Source of the DNA: Alcaligenaceae bacterium
GTDB lineage: Bacteria; Pseudomonadota; Gammaproteobacteria; Burkholderiales; Burkholderiaceae_B
Reading direction: 5' to 3'
NCBI GenBank assembly: GCA_013416455.1
Contig: JACCES010000020.1
Span: 1 to 64,000, forward strand
Length of the DNA: 64,000 bases
The notes beneath the pieces are model-generated. The model saw only the letters and a list, made by a program, of their open reading frames with translations. It was not told where the DNA came from and searched no databases. Positions within the stretch are counted from its first letter, which is position 1. Each line of letters starts with the position of its first letter. This document shows positions 61,727 to 64,000 of this stretch, one piece after another. The position numbers were made by a program, and so were the translations under genes.

Positions 61727-63348
61727 AAGTTCACCGGTTCCTTGAATTCACCCCATTGTTCTTTCAGGCGGTCCACCATTTCGCCCACTGTGGCGTAGGC
61801 GTGGCAGCATTCCACCAGATACGGCATGATGTTTTCGTTGTCCTTTTTCGCCGCGTCTGACAGCCTGGCCAGGGCCGCGTCGACCTCGGATTGATTGCGG
61901 GTGTCCATGACCTTCTCGAACTTGTCCATCACCCGGTCGGCGATCGCGGGGTCGAGCGAGAAGACCTCGCCGACGCCGATCTCTTCGTCGGGCTTGCCGA
62001 AGAAGTTCTGCCCGATGATGGCGTTCTTGCCGGAATCGGTATCGAGCTTGCGTTCCAGGCCGCGCTCAGCCAGCCGCAGCTGGATCCAGCCGTCCTCGAT
62101 GGCGGGAATGACGCCGCCGTATTCATCGATTTCCGCCATGACCTTCAGGATCATTTCTTCCATGCGGTCAGTGTGATGCTCGACGAGGTAGCTGCCGCCC
62201 AGCGGGTCCACGCTGCGGCCGATGCCGCTTTCGTAAGCGATGATCTGCTGCGTGCGCAAGGCCAGTTCGGCCGAAAACTCGGTGGGGATCTGGAAGGCCT
62301 CGTCCAGTGCGCAGGTGAAGATGGATTGTGCGCCGCCCATGACCGCGGCCATGGTTTCCACCGCCACGCGGACCACGTTGTTGTAGGGCTGCGGGGCCAC
62401 CAGCGACGAGCCCCCGCAGACCACGCCGAAGCGGAAGTGCTGCGCCTTCGGATCCTGCGCGCCGTAGCGTTCCTTCATCAGGCGGGCCCAGATGCGGCGG
62501 CCGGCGCGGAACTTGGCCACTTCATCGAAGAAATCCATGTGCACGTAGAAGAAGAAGGAAAGCCGCTTGGCGAATTTTTCGACATCGCCGCCGCGCCTGC
62601 GGAGCTCTTCCACATAGGCCAGCCCATTAGCCAGCGTATAGGCCATTTCCTCGGCCGCCGTCGCGCCGGCGTCGCGCACGTGGGCGCCGGCGATGCTGAT
62701 GGGGTTGAAGCGCGGCGACACGTCGTTCGAATACAGGATGGAATCCGCCACCAGCCGCATCGATGGCCGCACGGGGAAGATCCAGGTGCCGCGCGCGACG
62801 TATTCCTTGAGGATGTCGTTCTGTATGGTGCCCGTGAGCTTGCTGCGCGGCACGCCCTGCTTGTCCGCCACTGCCAGGTACATGGCGTAGATGATCGCGG
62901 CCGTGCCATTGATGGTGAAGGAAGTGGAAATGCGGGACAAGTCCAGGTCCTGGAAGAGGATTTCCGCCTCGCTCAGGTTCGAGAGCGATACCCCCACCTT
63001 GCCGATCTCGGGGCGGGCCATGGGATGGACCGGGTCGTATCCGCATTGCGTCGGCAGATCCAGCGCGACCGACAGGCCGGTCTGGCCCTGATCGAACAGG
63101 AACTTGTAGCGCTCGTTCGATTCTTCGGCCGTGCCGAAGCCCGAATACTGGCGGATCGTCCAGAGCCTGCCCTGGTAGCCGTCGGGGAAGATGCCTCGGG
63201 TAAAGGGGTATTCGCCGGGCTGGCCGATGTTTTCCGGCTTGACGGCATCGGCCGACACACTGGTCGGAACGGGGATGCCGCTGCGGCTGATGGTGCCCTG
63301 CGCGGGCTCCGGCCTGCGGGCATGCAGTTTGGGGTCGGGTGCGTTCAT
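61723..63348 (-). CDS. Large subunit of a B12-dependent acyl-CoA mutase (methylmalonyl-CoA mutase family)
   Basis: 541 residues, the substrate-binding TIM barrel of the MCM family. TIRQYSGFGTAEESNERYKF LFDQGQTGLSVALDLPTQCG YDP retains the Tyr of the RQY motif; SMRLVADSILYSNDVSPRF keeps the Arg that binds the carboxylate in MCM. However, the segment that reads SISGYH in known MCMs reads SIAGAHVRDAGATAAEE here, so the aromatic residue beside the cofactor is replaced by Ala. The enzyme rearranges an acyl-CoA carbon skeleton by a radical route; the altered pocket makes the exact substrate uncertain. First partner after the enoyl-CoA hydratase in an operon with 4-bp overlaps. Confidence 0.9.
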   Translation of the reverse strand: MNAPDPKLHARRPEPAQGTISRSGIPVPTSVSADAVKPENIGQPGEYPFTRGIFPDGYQGRLWTIRQYSGFGTAEESNERYKFLFDQGQTGLSVALDLPTQCGYDPVHPMARPEIGKVGVSLSNLSEAEILFQDLDLSRISTSFTINGTAAIIYAMYLAVADKQGVPRSKLTGTIQNDILKEYVARGTWIFPVRPSMRLVADSILYSNDVSPRFNPISIAGAHVRDAGATAAEEMAYTLANGLAYVEELRRRGGDVEKFAKRLSFFFYVHMDFFDEVAKFRAGRRIWARLMKERYGAQDPKAQHFRFGVVCGGSSLVAPQPYNNVVRVAVETMAAVMGGAQSIFTCALDEAFQIPTEFSAELALRTQQIIAYESGIGRSVDPLGGSYLVEHHTDRMEEMILKVMAEIDEYGGVIPAIEDGWIQLRLAERGLERKLDTDSGKNAIIGQNFFGKPDEEIGVGEVFSLDPAIADRVMDKFEKVMDTRNQSEVDAALARLSDAAKKDNENIMPYLVECCHAYATVGEMVDRLKEQWGEFKEPVNL

Positions 63349-64000
63349 TTGGCGCCTTTAGACAGAATTTTCTCGGCGGCTGCCCAGTGATCATCATGCA
63401 GCCATGTCGATACCAGGTGTTGACGTTCCACGCGGCGGCATTCCTGCCAGTCTCCGCCGCGGCGGTGGGCGATGGCCTGCGCCTTGATACCGCGCAGCAC
63501 CTGTGGCCGGGTGGCCAGAACGGGTTTGAGGAATGCCGCCAGATCCTCGCCGTCCGGGCCGTCGTTCAGAATGCCGTCGGCGATGCCCCATTGCAGGGCC
63601 AGCCCGGCGTCGATCATTTCGCTGCGTGTCATCATCCGCATCGCCCTGCCGGGGCCGACCGCCCGGAACAGGTCGGGCCCGCCGCCCCACGCCGATGTGA
63701 TCGCCAGCCGGGCCTGGATATAACCGATGCGGGCATGCGCGGCCATCAGGCGCATGTCGGCGGCCATGGCGAGTTCCGCCCCGCCGCCGATGGCATCGCC
63801 ATTCAGGCAGGCGATCACCGGCACGGGACAGTCGCGCACCGCCTGCAGCGCCGCGCAGGCCTGCTCGCTCATGTCGACGACGGCGTCGTTGTCCCTGACG
63901 GAAGCCAGGTCGACGAGGTCGCCGCCCGCCGCGAAGTAGCGGTCGCCCGCCCCGCGCAGCACGATGCAGCGCAGCTGTTCGTCGGCCTGCGCCCGCAGAA
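63345..64000 (-). CDS. Enoyl-CoA hydratase/isomerase (5' end outside window)
   Basis: The frame is open to the window edge, so the N-terminus is missing. LRCIVLRGAGDRYFAAGGDL holds the first oxyanion-hole segment and IACLNGDAIGGGAELAMAAD the second; ARIGYIQARLAITSAWGGGP DLFRAVG follows. Crotonase-fold proteins hydrate enoyl-CoA or isomerise double bonds; the usual second catalytic Glu region reads QARLAITSAWGG, so the exact reaction is uncertain. The stop overlaps the mutase start by 4 bp (ATGA), making it an upstream member of the mutase operon. Confidence 0.85.
   Translation of the reverse strand, partial: LRAQADEQLRCIVLRGAGDRYFAAGGDLVDLASVRDNDAVVDMSEQACAALQAVRDCPVPVIACLNGDAIGGGAELAMAADMRLMAAHARIGYIQARLAITSAWGGGPDLFRAVGPGRAMRMMTRSEMIDAGLALQWGIADGILNDGPDGEDLAAFLKPVLATRPQVLRGIKAQAIAHRRGGDWQECRRVERQHLVSTWLHDDHWAAAEKILSKGAK

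Overview
The window looks like a chromosomal segment of a GC-rich betaproteobacterium, most likely Burkholderiales/Alcaligenaceae (Bordetella-Achromobacter-like). The reasons are codon use, three periplasmic tricarboxylate-transporter-type binding proteins (TctC/Bug), family III CoA transferases, a PhaC-PhaB polyhydroxybutyrate pair and many LysR/GntR/IclR-controlled catabolic clusters. This placement is an inference; no rRNA or tRNA is present.

Layout. 1-1575: the end of a repetitive type I-secreted protein and a SapC-like gene. 1684-2746: a graveyard of gene pieces (Rpn-type nuclease tails, a 169-bp copy of a peroxiredoxin 3' end, a dead VapBC toxin-antitoxin pair). 2840-10048: GntR regulator, AapJQMP-like amino-acid ABC transporter, class V aminotransferase and threonine aldolase. 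10172-11024: another Rpn tail and the intact peroxiredoxin. 11914-30806: the most unusual region. 31101-35279: TctC, LysR, CitE-like lyase and CoA transferase. 35370-38865: sulfide-oxidation module (DUF2892 protein, BigR/SqrR-type repressor, persulfide dioxygenase, sulfide:quinone reductase, small membrane protein) with two matching operator palindromes. 39106-41726: phaC-phaB. 41780-46502: phospholipase D-like lipoprotein, two glycosyltransferases and a truncated acyl-CoA ligase. 46577-49484: carbonic anhydrase, Fur box, OrfX-like gene, Mn superoxide dismutase, CMD-family protein. 49557-54466: BKACE/TctC/two-SDR operon with a divergent LysR. 54580-59249: nitroreductase, IclR, DUF3617, MFS, TctC. 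59263-64000: a translationally coupled operon for a coenzyme B12 acyl-CoA mutase with its MeaB chaperone, CoA transferase and enoyl-CoA hydratase.

The candidate new system is 11914-30806. One gene encodes a 1449-residue secreted RTX protein whose middle is an uninterrupted run of 440 Asp-Ala dipeptides (880 residues) with heavily scrambled synonymous codons. Next to it are two giant paralogous multidomain proteins (2106 and 1945 residues). Each joins an all-helical toroid-like domain, a CapA/PgsA-type poly-gamma-glutamate domain and a MurF-like amide ligase. One carries a second MurF-like ligase. The other ends in a D,D-carboxypeptidase (S11) domain with SxxK, SxN and KTG motifs. A probable exported alpha/beta hydrolase lies between them. 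My inference is a polyamide-making or protein-decorating locus: either a CapA/CapB-like polymer synthase, or ligases acting on the Asp side chains of the encoded poly(Asp-Ala) backbone, in the way that cyanophycin carries residues on a poly-Asp backbone.

The catabolic clusters follow a recurrent plan: an uptake protein, CoA activation, a C-C lyase or mutase, and a local regulator. Substrates cannot be named from sequence alone.
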